64,000 nt of DNA from an uncultured Muribaculaceae bacterium (GTDB lineage Bacteria; Bacteroidota; Bacteroidia; Bacteroidales; Muribaculaceae): positions 1 through 64,000 of the forward strand of contig CAJTWH010000015.1 of assembly GCA_910579995.1 (NCBI GenBank), written 5' to 3'. The notes beneath the pieces are model-generated. The model was given only the letters and a program-made list of their open reading frames with translations. It was not told where the DNA came from and searched no databases. Position numbers and translations under genes: made by a program. Below are positions 23,966-33,076 of the stretch, one piece after another. The stretch's first letter is position 1. Every line of letters starts with the position of its first letter.

Positions 23966-26026
23966 ATGAAAAAGCTACTTATCACTCTATCGTTTTTATT
24001 GTCCTTGCCGGCCTACGCCCGGCAACATGCCGAGACAGACTCGACGGCCACCGAACTTAAAGAAGTCATCGTTACCGCTGACACAAAGATTGAAACTGCA
24101 AAAAAAGTAATTCTCCGTCCGAGCGAATTGGAGAAGCGCCACAGCACCAACGGCTATGTGCTCCTGCAGAACATGAATCTTCCCGACTTCAATGTCGACC
24201 CCTCCGCACAGACAATCACCACACCGGGCGGAGGCAATGTGGCGATACTCGTCAACGGCGTTGAGACGCAGCCCGAAGAACTCGCCACACTTTCCGCCTC
24301 GGAAATTGTGCAGATTGAATACCGGCGAAATCCGGGAGGCAAGTACGTCGGCTGCGGAGTCGTGATAAATTTCATAACGGAGCAATATGATTTCGGTGGA
24401 AACGTGTATCTCTCTGCCGACGAGGGATTGGCACGACAGTATGGCGGGTATGTCGGCATGGCCAACTACAAGAAAGAAGCCGTCACACTCACTCTTACCG
24501 CCAACGCCACGTGGGATAATATCTCTGAGCTCAAGCATGCGGAAAACAGATTCACGCTCAACGACGGCGTATTGAATCAGTCAATAACTCCTATTGAAAA
24601 TATCACTCGCACCAATTCGCAATACCTCAATTTCAAATTCGCCCATGCCGACGCGAACCATTCATTTGACGCAGCCCTTGCCTTGACACGCAGCGCCAGG
24701 CCGAGGAACGAGATAAAGGATGAGGTCACATATACCGGGCTTTACAACTTCGGGTCAACCGCAAGCCGCACAAGCAAGGAGCACGCGCTTTCCCCGACAA
24801 TGAAACTGCATTATAATCTGTATCTGCCGGGAGGGCACACACTCATGGCCAATGCAAACATCCGCCACGGCCATACAGATTACCGCAGTAGCTATTCAGA
24901 AACAGATGAAAACGAAATAATCAACAACACCTTGGAGAACAACCTGCTTGCAAGCGCCACACTCGGCTACTTCAAATCATTCGCAAGCGGGCTGAGCCTC
25001 GGCCTTACCATAGATGAGTATTATAATTATTATCGGGACGAATACTCGGGCAGCTTCAACAGCAGGCAGACCTTGACAAACAATCATGCCATGACGATGT
25101 TCCACATAGACCAAAATCTGCCTTTTGGATTATCATATTACGTTTCTGCCGGCATTACCGACCTTTATTCGACCATCGGCAGGCATACCGACAATCAATT
25201 ATCGCCAATGGCTTTCTACGGCCTGACGTACGCCTGCAATCAGAAGCAGTCAATCTCGATTACGGGCAGCTACGCCCACAGCATATACAACCCCTCGTAT
25301 AAAAACGCCACGGTGATACGGACATCATTTTTCGAGGCCACAGCAGGAAATCCAGAGCTCGGACAAATGCAGGCATTTCAGAATAAATTAAGTTACAATG
25401 GCCGCTTCGGTCATTTCGGCTTGTCATTCTCTTACGACTTCCTCAAATACTTCGGCAATACCTCCAACCGCTATTTTGCCGACGACAATATAATGTACCA
25501 CCAACTTGTCAACGACGGCAATTTCCACTACCACAAGCTTATTCTCGGGCTGTCAGCCAATTTCCTTGACAATAAACTCAGGCTTGGAGGCAATGCCACC
25601 TACAGTATGAACCGCTTTAATTCTGAATATCGCCCGACAAAAAGCAATGACTTGCGAGCCGACTTCAGCGCGGCCTACATGTTTGGAGATTGGATGATAA
25701 AGGGAGTATATGCCGTGCCTTTCAGCGTGCTTGGTATAGAGGGAGTCACGGAGCATAATCCCGCGCAATACGGACTTTCAATCAACTGGCAGAAAGGAAA
25801 CTGGGCAGCCGGATGTAGCGTTGACAACTTCCTTGCCCGACGCCTCTGCACCCTCACGGAAGCCGACTATGGAGTATATCATTCCATACAGCAGTCGCTC
25901 AGCAATCAGAAAGGACGGAATATCAGCCTGTCTGTCACCTATATGCTCCCCTACGGCAAGAAGACAGAAAAAGGGAGGGTCGAGGCAGAGACGGCAATCA
26001 ATTCGGCAATCCTGAGACCGTTCTGA
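23966..26026 (+). CDS. Outer-membrane beta-barrel protein of the TonB-dependent receptor-like type
   Basis: 686 residues from the ATG at 23966, which begins a good signal peptide (MKKLLITLSFLLSLPAYARQ); an earlier in-frame ATG (23888) lies in the operator array. A plug-like N-terminus (LKEVIVTADTKIETAKK; NGVETQPEELATLSASEIVQ; VIEYRRNPGGKY-type) leads into a long beta-barrel ending in aromatic strands. It lacks a carboxypeptidase-like N-domain and is shorter than SusC. Probably an outer-membrane transporter or surface protein controlled by the regulator upstream. Substrate unknown. Confidence 0.75.
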   Translation: MKKLLITLSFLLSLPAYARQHAETDSTATELKEVIVTADTKIETAKKVILRPSELEKRHSTNGYVLLQNMNLPDFNVDPSAQTITTPGGGNVAILVNGVETQPEELATLSASEIVQIEYRRNPGGKYVGCGVVINFITEQYDFGGNVYLSADEGLARQYGGYVGMANYKKEAVTLTLTANATWDNISELKHAENRFTLNDGVLNQSITPIENITRTNSQYLNFKFAHADANHSFDAALALTRSARPRNEIKDEVTYTGLYNFGSTASRTSKEHALSPTMKLHYNLYLPGGHTLMANANIRHGHTDYRSSYSETDENEIINNTLENNLLASATLGYFKSFASGLSLGLTIDEYYNYYRDEYSGSFNSRQTLTNNHAMTMFHIDQNLPFGLSYYVSAGITDLYSTIGRHTDNQLSPMAFYGLTYACNQKQSISITGSYAHSIYNPSYKNATVIRTSFFEATAGNPELGQMQAFQNKLSYNGRFGHFGLSFSYDFLKYFGNTSNRYFADDNIMYHQLVNDGNFHYHKLILGLSANFLDNKLRLGGNATYSMNRFNSEYRPTKSNDLRADFSAAYMFGDWMIKGVYAVPFSVLGIEGVTEHNPAQYGLSINWQKGNWAAGCSVDNFLARRLCTLTEADYGVYHSIQQSLSNQKGRNISLSVTYMLPYGKKTEKGRVEAETAINSAILRPF

Positions 26027-26055
26027 GGCAAAGAATCGCGCGACAAGCAAAGACC

Positions 26056-26088
26056 TTGCAAAAGTCCTGAATATTTTTATTACCTTTG
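26056..26088 (+). promoter_or_regulatory. Promoter of the radical-SAM gene
   Basis: TTG at 26056-26058 and TACCTTTG at 26081-26088 (22-base spacing). Transcription start near 26095, a short leader before the ATG at 26119. Confidence 0.65.
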
Positions 26089-26118
26089 CACCGCAGGCTC
26101 ACATGCCGCCCCCCAGCC

Positions 26119-26736
26119 ATGCCCACCGAGCGAGCAAGAATAATAGGAATAGCACGCCACCGCCTCTCTACCGACGGCGAGGGCGTCACTACGCTCGTGG
26201 CATTCCACGGCTGTCCGCTGCGGTGCCTCCACTGCCTCAACCCGCAGTCGCTCGGCGAGGCTGACCGCTTCAAAGAATTTACCCCGCAGTCGCTCTACGA
26301 TGAAGTGAAGGTAGATGACCTGTACTTCATCGCCACCGGCGGCGGCGTGACCTTCGGCGGCGGCGAGCCCGCACTCCGCCACGGCTTTATCCGGCAATTC
26401 CGACAGCTGTGCGGGTCGTCGTGGCGGCTCACGCTGGAGACATCGCTCAATGTGCCCCAAGCCAACATCGAGGCACTGCTGCCGGCAGTCGATTCATGGA
26501 TTATCGACATCAAAGACCTCGACGCCGACATCTACCGGCGATATACAGGCAAAGACAACGCCCGTGTACTCGCCAACCTGCGCTTGATAGCCGAGGCCCG
26601 CCGCCAAGGCGACTGCACCATAAGGCTGCCCCTCATACCCGGCTACAACGCCGACCCCAACCGAGAGGCGAGCCGCAACGCACTCACAGCCCTCGGCTAC
26701 ACAGATTTCGATTTATTCACCTACCGACAACGTTAA
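26119..26736 (+). CDS. Radical-SAM enzyme of the glycyl-radical-activase type
   Basis: 205 residues from ATG 26119 (the upstream ATG at 26086 lies in the promoter). The Cys motif GCPLRCLHC (C-x3-C-x2-C) holds the 4Fe-4S cluster for S-adenosylmethionine cleavage; GGGVTFGGGEP is the activase GGE motif. It is shorter than pyruvate formate-lyase activase (about 245), having lost part of the C-terminus, and no extra ferredoxin cluster is seen. No glycyl-radical enzyme gene lies in this window, so its client is unknown. Confidence 0.8.
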   Translation: MPTERARIIGIARHRLSTDGEGVTTLVAFHGCPLRCLHCLNPQSLGEADRFKEFTPQSLYDEVKVDDLYFIATGGGVTFGGGEPALRHGFIRQFRQLCGSSWRLTLETSLNVPQANIEALLPAVDSWIIDIKDLDADIYRRYTGKDNARVLANLRLIAEARRQGDCTIRLPLIPGYNADPNREASRNALTALGYTDFDLFTYRQR

Positions 26737-26741
26737 CACTC

Positions 26742-27527
26742 ATGGGATTAGACATATACGCCGGGACTATGACCCGCTACTACAGCCGCAACTGGAAAAC
26801 CATAGTGCAGCAACTGGCCGAGGCCAACGGCCACAAATGCGAACTGATAGGCAACGACGGCAATGAAATAAAACCTTTAGAAGACCAAGCGCAGATCAGC
26901 GAGATACGCGATACGATATGTGATTGGGCAGAAAAACTCGCCTCAGCCCTTGAGAGTTTCGACACGCCGGTGACACATCCGCTATGGGACGAGACAAACG
27001 AAGGCGACTACTTCACCGACAAGCCCGATTGGGAAGCCTTCGGCGCATTGGTGATGTTGCAGGCATGCCATATACAGAATTGCCCCCTGCCTGAATATGT
27101 AGAAAGCGGTTGGAGTGCGTTTGATGAACCTGTCGTCAAGAAAAGCATGTCACAGAAAAGCGGTGTCTCGCTGCTCTCCAACGTTGGCCATTGGCTGCCG
27201 ATCGACGACAACGCCATGTTTAAAGTCAACTTACCCAACGGCGACGAAGCACGCGTAGCCACACTCAAATTGCTCAAAAACGAACTCGACGAGCTCAACC
27301 GACAGATATGGCAAGCCGATGAGCAGACCATACACTCGTGGAGAGACGACAAATACTATATCCCCGTCAAGCAAAAGAAATCCAAGTCAATATCAGGTAT
27401 ATTATTCCGCAAAAAACCAAGAAAGCGCTACCGCACCGAAGAACTCGCCCAAAGCGCCTTCTCAATACTATATCAGGCCGTGAATTTCGCAATCGAAAAT
27501 CAAGTGTCCCTATTGCTGGATTATTGA
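26742..27527 (+). CDS. Hypothetical protein
   Basis: 261 residues from the ATG at 26742 (MGLDIYAGTMTRYYSRNWKT). The longer upstream frame runs inside the radical-SAM gene and is rejected. Soluble, no signal. MGLDIYAGTxTRYY is a beginning seen in a family of uncharacterised bacterial proteins. Basic Lys/Arg stretch near residue 205 (KQKKSKSISGILFRKKPRKR). Starts 5 bases after the activase stop. Function unknown. Confidence 0.65.
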   Translation: MGLDIYAGTMTRYYSRNWKTIVQQLAEANGHKCELIGNDGNEIKPLEDQAQISEIRDTICDWAEKLASALESFDTPVTHPLWDETNEGDYFTDKPDWEAFGALVMLQACHIQNCPLPEYVESGWSAFDEPVVKKSMSQKSGVSLLSNVGHWLPIDDNAMFKVNLPNGDEARVATLKLLKNELDELNRQIWQADEQTIHSWRDDKYYIPVKQKKSKSISGILFRKKPRKRYRTEELAQSAFSILYQAVNFAIENQVSLLLDY

Positions 27528-27561
27528 TTTAAATCTCGCTTGCAAAAGCTGTTAAATTTGA

Positions 27562-28557
27562 ATGGCAATGGCAAATAAGAAAAAATATGTATTCGGAATT
27601 ATCATTTGTGTGATTTTTCTGGTATTATCCTTGATAATTATACCACTGATTTCAGGAGAAGACAGAGTAGCCACGCAACTGATAGTCGCTCTATTCAGTC
27701 TTTGCATGGCATGGGGTATTTACAGAGGTTTGCGACATTTATTTTACAAACCTAAACCCTCTTTGAACCCGACTTTCAAAGGTGTGGAATATCATCCGTA
27801 TCCGGTTCCATTGAAGAAAGTCGCATTGGATTTCTTTAATCCATTGAAAATGGAACTACACACGATGTTGGAAATATTTATTGTTGGTTCATTGGGTATT
27901 TACACCGTCCTTATAGGGCCTAAATTGAGTATTTATTTTTGGGTTTTCCTAATAGTTCTGATTACACTCAAGGGAGGTCTAATCATCCAAATACTTCGAC
28001 TCACAAAGGGGCAAAACGAATATGGGAAACATATAAACGAGACATTTGGCGAGTTTAATATCAAATATGATGTTACAGAAGACATGATTAATGCCGACGG
28101 AGCAGAGAGTGAAAGAATTATCACCCCTGTTCGGCAACGTGTAAACGTATGCGGCACATACGATGACTATACCCGAAATATGTCGAACTTCACTCCAGAA
28201 CAAAGATATATTCTTGCTGTCAACCATTATGTATCAGAGGTATATGGCATGTCGCATTACGACTTCCTCACTTCCTCGCAAGGTATAGTTTACAAAGACG
28301 CAATCGACGGATTAATCACCATTGGAGCAACGAAGTATGCAGAAATTTTACAACGTGCAGCCGAAAAGTTTGATGGTATTAATCATCCAATCTTCGACAC
28401 CGACGACAGAAAAAGCACTATAGACAAGCTCAAAATTGATTTTGAAGACGATGATGACGCACTTTATGAACTGGATATATACGGCGACAAGATAGAGGCT
28501 TTAATGATAGCATATATAAGAAAAAATTCATCTTCATTTATTTTCAAACAGCCCTAA
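27562..28557 (+). CDS. Membrane protein with a DUF4375/DMP19-like C-terminal domain
   Basis: 331 residues (an alternative ATG at 27568 gives 329). About four hydrophobic segments in the N-terminal half (residues 8-29, 38-56, 99-115, 122-142), then a soluble C-terminal region beginning near 215, with YILAVNHYVSEVYGMSHYDF ... GITKYAEILQRAAE-type features that resemble DMP19/DUF4375 proteins. Family call is by eye. More AT-rich than the preceding genes. Confidence 0.55.
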   Translation: MAMANKKKYVFGIIICVIFLVLSLIIIPLISGEDRVATQLIVALFSLCMAWGIYRGLRHLFYKPKPSLNPTFKGVEYHPYPVPLKKVALDFFNPLKMELHTMLEIFIVGSLGIYTVLIGPKLSIYFWVFLIVLITLKGGLIIQILRLTKGQNEYGKHINETFGEFNIKYDVTEDMINADGAESERIITPVRQRVNVCGTYDDYTRNMSNFTPEQRYILAVNHYVSEVYGMSHYDFLTSSQGIVYKDAIDGLITIGATKYAEILQRAAEKFDGINHPIFDTDDRKSTIDKLKIDFEDDDDALYELDIYGDKIEALMIAYIRKNSSSFIFKQP

Positions 28558-28569
28558 ATCTCAAAGACT

Positions 28570-29499
28570 ATGGCACGAGGGAAGCAGACCTGCAGGATAC
28601 TGAAAGAGATTCGGCGGCAGATAGCCGAGGCAAATGACATCGAGTTAGCAACATCAGAGTGTCGCTACAAGGGCGACTGCCCCGGCACATGCCCCAAATG
28701 CGAGGCCGAAGTGCGATATTTAGAGCAACAGCTCCGCCGGCGTCAGCTCATGGGAAAAGCAGTTGTCCTCGCCGGAATATCCGCCGGAGCAATCGCCATG
28801 CTCTCCCCTGTTGCCCTACATTCACAGACCCCGGAGACAATGTCACACACCGATGATGTGGCTGTCCACACCTCTAACGAAACATTCATCCTAAAAGGAA
28901 AAGTTGTATATAACGACACCTTGAAAGACAGCACAATCACGACAGAACCCCTGATTGGAGCGTTAGTAAAAAACCTGACTAAAAAATCGGGCGTAGCCAC
29001 CGATATCAACGGCGAATTTCAGATTGAAGCCGCCGTGGGCGACTCTATTGAAATATCATATATCGGACTCGGCACAAAAGCGATAACCATCGCCGACAGA
29101 AACCCTATATTTGTCGCTCTTGACACTACCGGCGCAGAACTGACCGAAGGCATAATAATCGTCCGCTATCCTGACAATAACCTTGACCTATACCTCAAAG
29201 ATGAACATGGAAATCAATTGGAATCCCGTGATATCACATTTGAATACCTATGGATTGACGAGGATGGCCAAGAAGAGTTTGAAACCTTATATCCCGACCC
29301 TGTCATTGAAGACGAAAAATGTATCGCTTACAGATTGAATTGGAGATACGAACTGACCGACGAAGACCGTAATCCACTCAAAGAAGCGACTTTGCGCATA
29401 ACAGCCGAGGGCTATGAGAATCCGGTAATCATAAAAGCCAAATACCCCAAACACAACACCAAGAAAACCATCAAGTTCAAACACAAAAAATCCAAATGA
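28570..29499 (+). CDS. Cys-motif membrane protein with carboxypeptidase-regulatory-like domain
   Basis: 309 residues. The N-terminus (MARGKQTCRILKEIRRQIAE, then SECRYKGDCPGTCPKCEAEV) carries a five-Cys zinc-ribbon-like cluster, recurrent in Bacteroidales. One membrane helix (AVVLAGISAGAIAMLSPVAL, about 62-81) follows, then a CarboxypepD_reg-like beta fold (ILKGKVVYND...GALVKNLTKKSGVATDING...AAVGDSIEISYIGLG) and a C-terminal domain. Cytoplasmic metal-binding head with periplasmic beta domain is the likely layout. Overlaps the next gene by 4 bases. Confidence 0.75.
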   Translation: MARGKQTCRILKEIRRQIAEANDIELATSECRYKGDCPGTCPKCEAEVRYLEQQLRRRQLMGKAVVLAGISAGAIAMLSPVALHSQTPETMSHTDDVAVHTSNETFILKGKVVYNDTLKDSTITTEPLIGALVKNLTKKSGVATDINGEFQIEAAVGDSIEISYIGLGTKAITIADRNPIFVALDTTGAELTEGIIIVRYPDNNLDLYLKDEHGNQLESRDITFEYLWIDEDGQEEFETLYPDPVIEDEKCIAYRLNWRYELTDEDRNPLKEATLRITAEGYENPVIIKAKYPKHNTKKTIKFKHKKSK

Positions 29500-30890
29500 C
29501 AAATATCTACCTTCATTCTATAAAGCCTCAGGAAAAACGATTATTGATTTTTATATTATTGATAATGGCCGTCGGCTGCAAGACCTTTGCCAACGGAGAC
29601 CCTGTGGTCAGATACTCATCAATAAATCGGGTGGCAAATCCGGAGCCTCTCACTATATCCGAGATAAGTATAGTTCACGAACAAGTAAACATCACCCATG
29701 TCGACGGATATAATTGCTTTGATATAACTTATCAGTTCAAAAACAATTCACTAAAAGATTTTCCTGAGATTCATTACGGATTTCCAATAGATTATCTTGT
29801 TGATGATGAAAAAGAAACATATTTGACAACGTCAGACTACATATCAGAAAGCGAATATGAAATCGGTTGGAACAACAAACTTATAAAAGACATATCTTTC
29901 AGTTTCAATAACCATGACTTGGAATTTCATGCTGCGAAAGAAAGTGTTCGTCAAGCCGGATTTGAAGTTGAAGTTTATGGAGGTGGAGAATCGGGAGATT
30001 CAATTCCTGTAGACGGCATAAACCGTCGTTGGTTTTACACTTCGTTTTCCATGGCTCCTGACACGGAAGCTACTTTTAATGTGCGCTATAAGGTATATGC
30101 CAATTCCCAAATTGCCCTCTATGGTGATCCATGGTATTTCTCCCAATATGTCAGAAGAAGCCTCCTTCCAAACATATATCCACTTAACCACCCGCTATTG
30201 TTCAGGTATTTCACCTCTCAATTTACAATTTTATATGATTTTAGCCCTGCCACGCATTTCGGTAATGGCAAGCCTTTTAATCTAAATATTGATATTGATT
30301 TATCAAATCTTGAAAAGCCATTCATATTATTAGAGGACGCAATGAAGTGTTACACGTCTCACATCTCATTCGATCATTACATGGTGAATCCCAAGAATAT
30401 AGACCCAATCAACCTTTCAATAGAACATTCATCGCCAAGAGACAGAGAACACGTTGAGCGCATAATCGCTCCATTTATCATATCTCCCGACAAGTATAAA
30501 TTACGTCAATCTTCGAATAAAATCGAGATAGATTTTAATGAACCTACATTTGTTTCCGAATTGGTTTGTGACCTTGACACCGCTATCGTAAAATCTATAA
30601 ATTCAAGAATCACCTATGTTGATGGGCGCGTAGAAGAATATATCTATTCTCAAACTGCACCGGAGACATTTGACCGCAAGATTGTATCGCCCGTAATTCT
30701 TACTATCACAGACCTCATCCATGATGGTAATTTGTGGCATGAGAATACGATTATTAATCTGTCTGATGATTTTGACAATCCACATTTCAAAATAAAGAAA
30801 ATCAAGCTTGATTTTAACACTGTCAAAGCTTCACGTAAATCAAGCGACTCCAATTATAATATTCGTGTATTGGATTCACGGTTTTACTGA
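29496..30890 (+). CDS. Secreted protein of unknown function
   Basis: 464 residues with an N-terminal hydrophobic segment (LLIFILLIMAVGCKTFA, about 16-32; Cys28 might be lipidated). Mature part is beta-rich and aromatic (GFPIDYL, NRRWFYTSFSMAPDTEATFN, YGDPWYFSQYVRR). The beginning resembles extracellular domains that describe interactions after 'DVxYxFxN' motifs, but I assign no family. ATGA overlap with the Cys-motif gene suggests a two-gene unit. Confidence 0.65.
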   Translation: MTNIYLHSIKPQEKRLLIFILLIMAVGCKTFANGDPVVRYSSINRVANPEPLTISEISIVHEQVNITHVDGYNCFDITYQFKNNSLKDFPEIHYGFPIDYLVDDEKETYLTTSDYISESEYEIGWNNKLIKDISFSFNNHDLEFHAAKESVRQAGFEVEVYGGGESGDSIPVDGINRRWFYTSFSMAPDTEATFNVRYKVYANSQIALYGDPWYFSQYVRRSLLPNIYPLNHPLLFRYFTSQFTILYDFSPATHFGNGKPFNLNIDIDLSNLEKPFILLEDAMKCYTSHISFDHYMVNPKNIDPINLSIEHSSPRDREHVERIIAPFIISPDKYKLRQSSNKIEIDFNEPTFVSELVCDLDTAIVKSINSRITYVDGRVEEYIYSQTAPETFDRKIVSPVILTITDLIHDGNLWHENTIINLSDDFDNPHFKIKKIKLDFNTVKASRKSSDSNYNIRVLDSRFY

Positions 30891-30956
30891 TAGAGCATTT
30901 CTCGCAAAATCTATCAGATAATAGTGATACTTATGCCAACTATCATATAACTCACT

Positions 30957-31181
30957 ATGTATTCATTAGCAGGTTCAATATTGAGGCACACAGGAGCCGG
31001 GATAAGATATCTATTTATGCGTATTGTTTGCCGCAGCAATGATGTTTCATACAAAAGCATGCGCTATGGCGACAAAAAAGCAAGCCTCCTCGACACCCTC
31101 GACAATGATCTTGTCAATGGCACATTTGGAATGGTCGTGTTTGTAATTTTGATTTTATTGACGGTTAAATATTGTAGTTAG
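30957..31181 (+). CDS. Small membrane protein, candidate
   Basis: 74 residues. N-terminal amphipathic section with two Cys and basic residues (GAGIRYLFMRIVCRSNDVSY), then a C-terminal helix (TFGMVVFVILILLTVKYC). Resembles short Bacteroidales proteins with an RHTGAGIRYL-like start, from memory only. No strong promoter seen; lies 66 bases behind the secreted protein. Confidence 0.5.
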   Translation: MYSLAGSILRHTGAGIRYLFMRIVCRSNDVSYKSMRYGDKKASLLDTLDNDLVNGTFGMVVFVILILLTVKYCS

Positions 31182-31250
31182 ATACTACTTTGGATTAAAG
31201 ACAAGGGGCTTTCAAAGTCATTGACAACGCCGCGGCATATAGAAATGCTA

Positions 31251-31281
31251 TTTGCAATCATTAAAAAAATTCGTAACTTTG
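31251..31281 (+). promoter_or_regulatory. Promoter of the polyprenyl synthase-tatD-purT unit
   Basis: TTTG at 31251-31254 and TAACTTTG at 31274-31281, 19 bases apart; near-perfect Bacteroidota consensus. Start near 31288, very close to the ATG at 31295/31301. Confidence 0.75.
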
Positions 31282-31294
31282 CAGAGCAAAATCA

Positions 31295-32266
31295 ATGGTC
31301 ATGGATTTTACCCTTTCTAATTTTTCGGGCATAGTTGAAAATGCCCTTGCCGAACTGGAATATCCCCGGGTGGCACCGAAACTTTTCGACCCAATACGCT
31401 ACACGCTCGAAAGCGGCGGCAAACGTCTGCGCCCCGTGCTCACGCTGGCCTCTTACTCTGCCTTGGCCAAAGAAGAGCCAGCCAAAGCGATAAACCAAGC
31501 CCTTGCGATAGAGCTCTTCCACAACTTCACCCTGCTTCACGACGATGTGATGGATCGCGCCGACATACGCCGCGGCCGTCCTACCGTACACCGCAAATGG
31601 GGCGACAATGTGGCCATCCTCTCAGGCGACGCCATGCTCACTATGGCCACACAACAACTGGCCAAAGAAGCCGGCGACTGCCTTGCCGACCTCTCGGAAT
31701 GCTTCAACCGCACGGCCATGGAGGTATACGAAGGACAACAACTCGACATGGAATTCGAGCAACGTCAGGATGTGACAATTGACGAGTATCTCTTTATGAT
31801 AGGGCTGAAGACATCGGTACTTCTCGGTTGCGCATGCAGCCTCGGCGCCATTATGGCACATGCCGACAAAGCCACCGCAGAGGCCCTCTACCGCTACGGC
31901 TACGCCCTTGGCATGGCATTCCAGCTCCGCGACGACTGGCTCGATACATTCGGCGATCCGGCAGTATTCGGCAAGGAAATAGGAGGCGACATCGTAAACC
32001 ACAAGAAGACATGGCTTTTGATCAGCGCACTCGAAGCCGAACCCGAAGAATTGCCCGCAATATTGGCGGAAGACCTTGAGCCTCAGGAAACCATTGCTCA
32101 GGTCAAGGCACTCTACGAGCGCCATCACCTCGGCGACCGCTGTCAGGAACTGGCACTCAAATACAGCGCCGAAGCCAAGAACTATCTTGACAAGATAGAC
32201 ATCGATGTAGAGGCACGAACATTCTTCGCCAACCTCGCCGACAGCGCGTCAACCCGTGCCCATTAA
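31295..32266 (+). CDS. Polyprenyl (all-trans) diphosphate synthase
   Basis: 323 residues (a second ATG at 31301 is equally possible). The first aspartate-rich motif LLHDDVMDRADIRRGRPTVH and the second LRDDWLDTFGD bind the Mg-diphosphate groups. Adds isopentenyl units to make long-chain prenyl diphosphates for menaquinone or lipids. Length and motifs match octaprenyl-type synthases; product length cannot be told by eye. Followed after 3 bases by tatD. Confidence 0.9.
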   Translation: MVMDFTLSNFSGIVENALAELEYPRVAPKLFDPIRYTLESGGKRLRPVLTLASYSALAKEEPAKAINQALAIELFHNFTLLHDDVMDRADIRRGRPTVHRKWGDNVAILSGDAMLTMATQQLAKEAGDCLADLSECFNRTAMEVYEGQQLDMEFEQRQDVTIDEYLFMIGLKTSVLLGCACSLGAIMAHADKATAEALYRYGYALGMAFQLRDDWLDTFGDPAVFGKEIGGDIVNHKKTWLLISALEAEPEELPAILAEDLEPQETIAQVKALYERHHLGDRCQELALKYSAEAKNYLDKIDIDVEARTFFANLADSASTRAH

Positions 32267-32269
32267 GCT

Positions 32270-33064
32270 GTGATAGACACACATACACATATCTACGGGC
32301 CGGAATTCGACGTAGAGAATCAGACTCCCGACTCCATGCAGGGTCAGACCGAGACCGTAGACCGCGCCATAGCCGCCGGAGTAGACATGATGGTGCTCCC
32401 CGCCGTAGACCGCGGCAGCGTCGGGCCGATGAAAGCACTTCACTCGCTGCGACCCGCCAATACGGCTCTCGCTATGGGTCTGCACCCCACCGAGATCAAG
32501 GAGAACTGGCGCGAAGAGCTCGGCTACATGATGTCGGTGCTTGCCGACGGCACACACTATATAGCCGTCGGAGAAATCGGTATCGACCTCTATTGGGACA
32601 GCACATTCGCCGACGCCCAAATGCAGGCTTTCGACCGTCAGCTCGCCGAGGCCGGGAATATGGGCCTCCCCGTAATCATACACCAGCGCAACGCCCTCGA
32701 CGCCACACTTGAAGTATTGTCGTCGCACCGCGGCGTCAAGGCCGTCTTCCACAGCTTCGGAGGCAGCGCTGCAGATGTAGAGCGCATACGCGCCTTGGGC
32801 GACTACTACTTCGGTATCAACGGCATAGTGACATTCAAAAACAGCGGGCTCGCCGCCGTGCTCCCCGCGATAGGCCTTGACCGTATCCTCACCGAGACCG
32901 ACTCACCATATCTCGCCCCCGTGCCCCGACGCGGCCGCCGAAACGAGAGCGCATACATACCCTATATCGTCGACAAAATCGCACAGGCACTCGCCGCTGA
33001 GCCGGGGCTCGTAGATGAGGTCACGACTGCTAACGCAAAAGAATTCTTTCACTTCCAACACTAA
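32270..33064 (+). CDS. TatD-family metal-dependent hydrolase
   Basis: 264 residues, from a GTG start at 32270 directly before IDTHTHIYG. The HxH motif (THTH) and ETDSPYLAPVP are family signatures; TatD-type enzymes are Mg2+-dependent deoxyribonucleases of the amidohydrolase fold. Alternative GTG/ATG starts would cut into the IDTHTH motif, so this start is needed. 12 bases before purT. Confidence 0.9.
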   Translation: MIDTHTHIYGPEFDVENQTPDSMQGQTETVDRAIAAGVDMMVLPAVDRGSVGPMKALHSLRPANTALAMGLHPTEIKENWREELGYMMSVLADGTHYIAVGEIGIDLYWDSTFADAQMQAFDRQLAEAGNMGLPVIIHQRNALDATLEVLSSHRGVKAVFHSFGGSAADVERIRALGDYYFGINGIVTFKNSGLAAVLPAIGLDRILTETDSPYLAPVPRRGRRNESAYIPYIVDKIAQALAAEPGLVDEVTTANAKEFFHFQH

Positions 33065-33076
33065 ATATCTCAAAAC

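Noticed and set aside
26409..26741. Upstream extension of the 26742 gene to 372 residues
   Set aside because: It overlaps the radical-SAM gene in another frame and is Arg/His/Pro-rich, typical of an out-of-frame GC-rich sequence.
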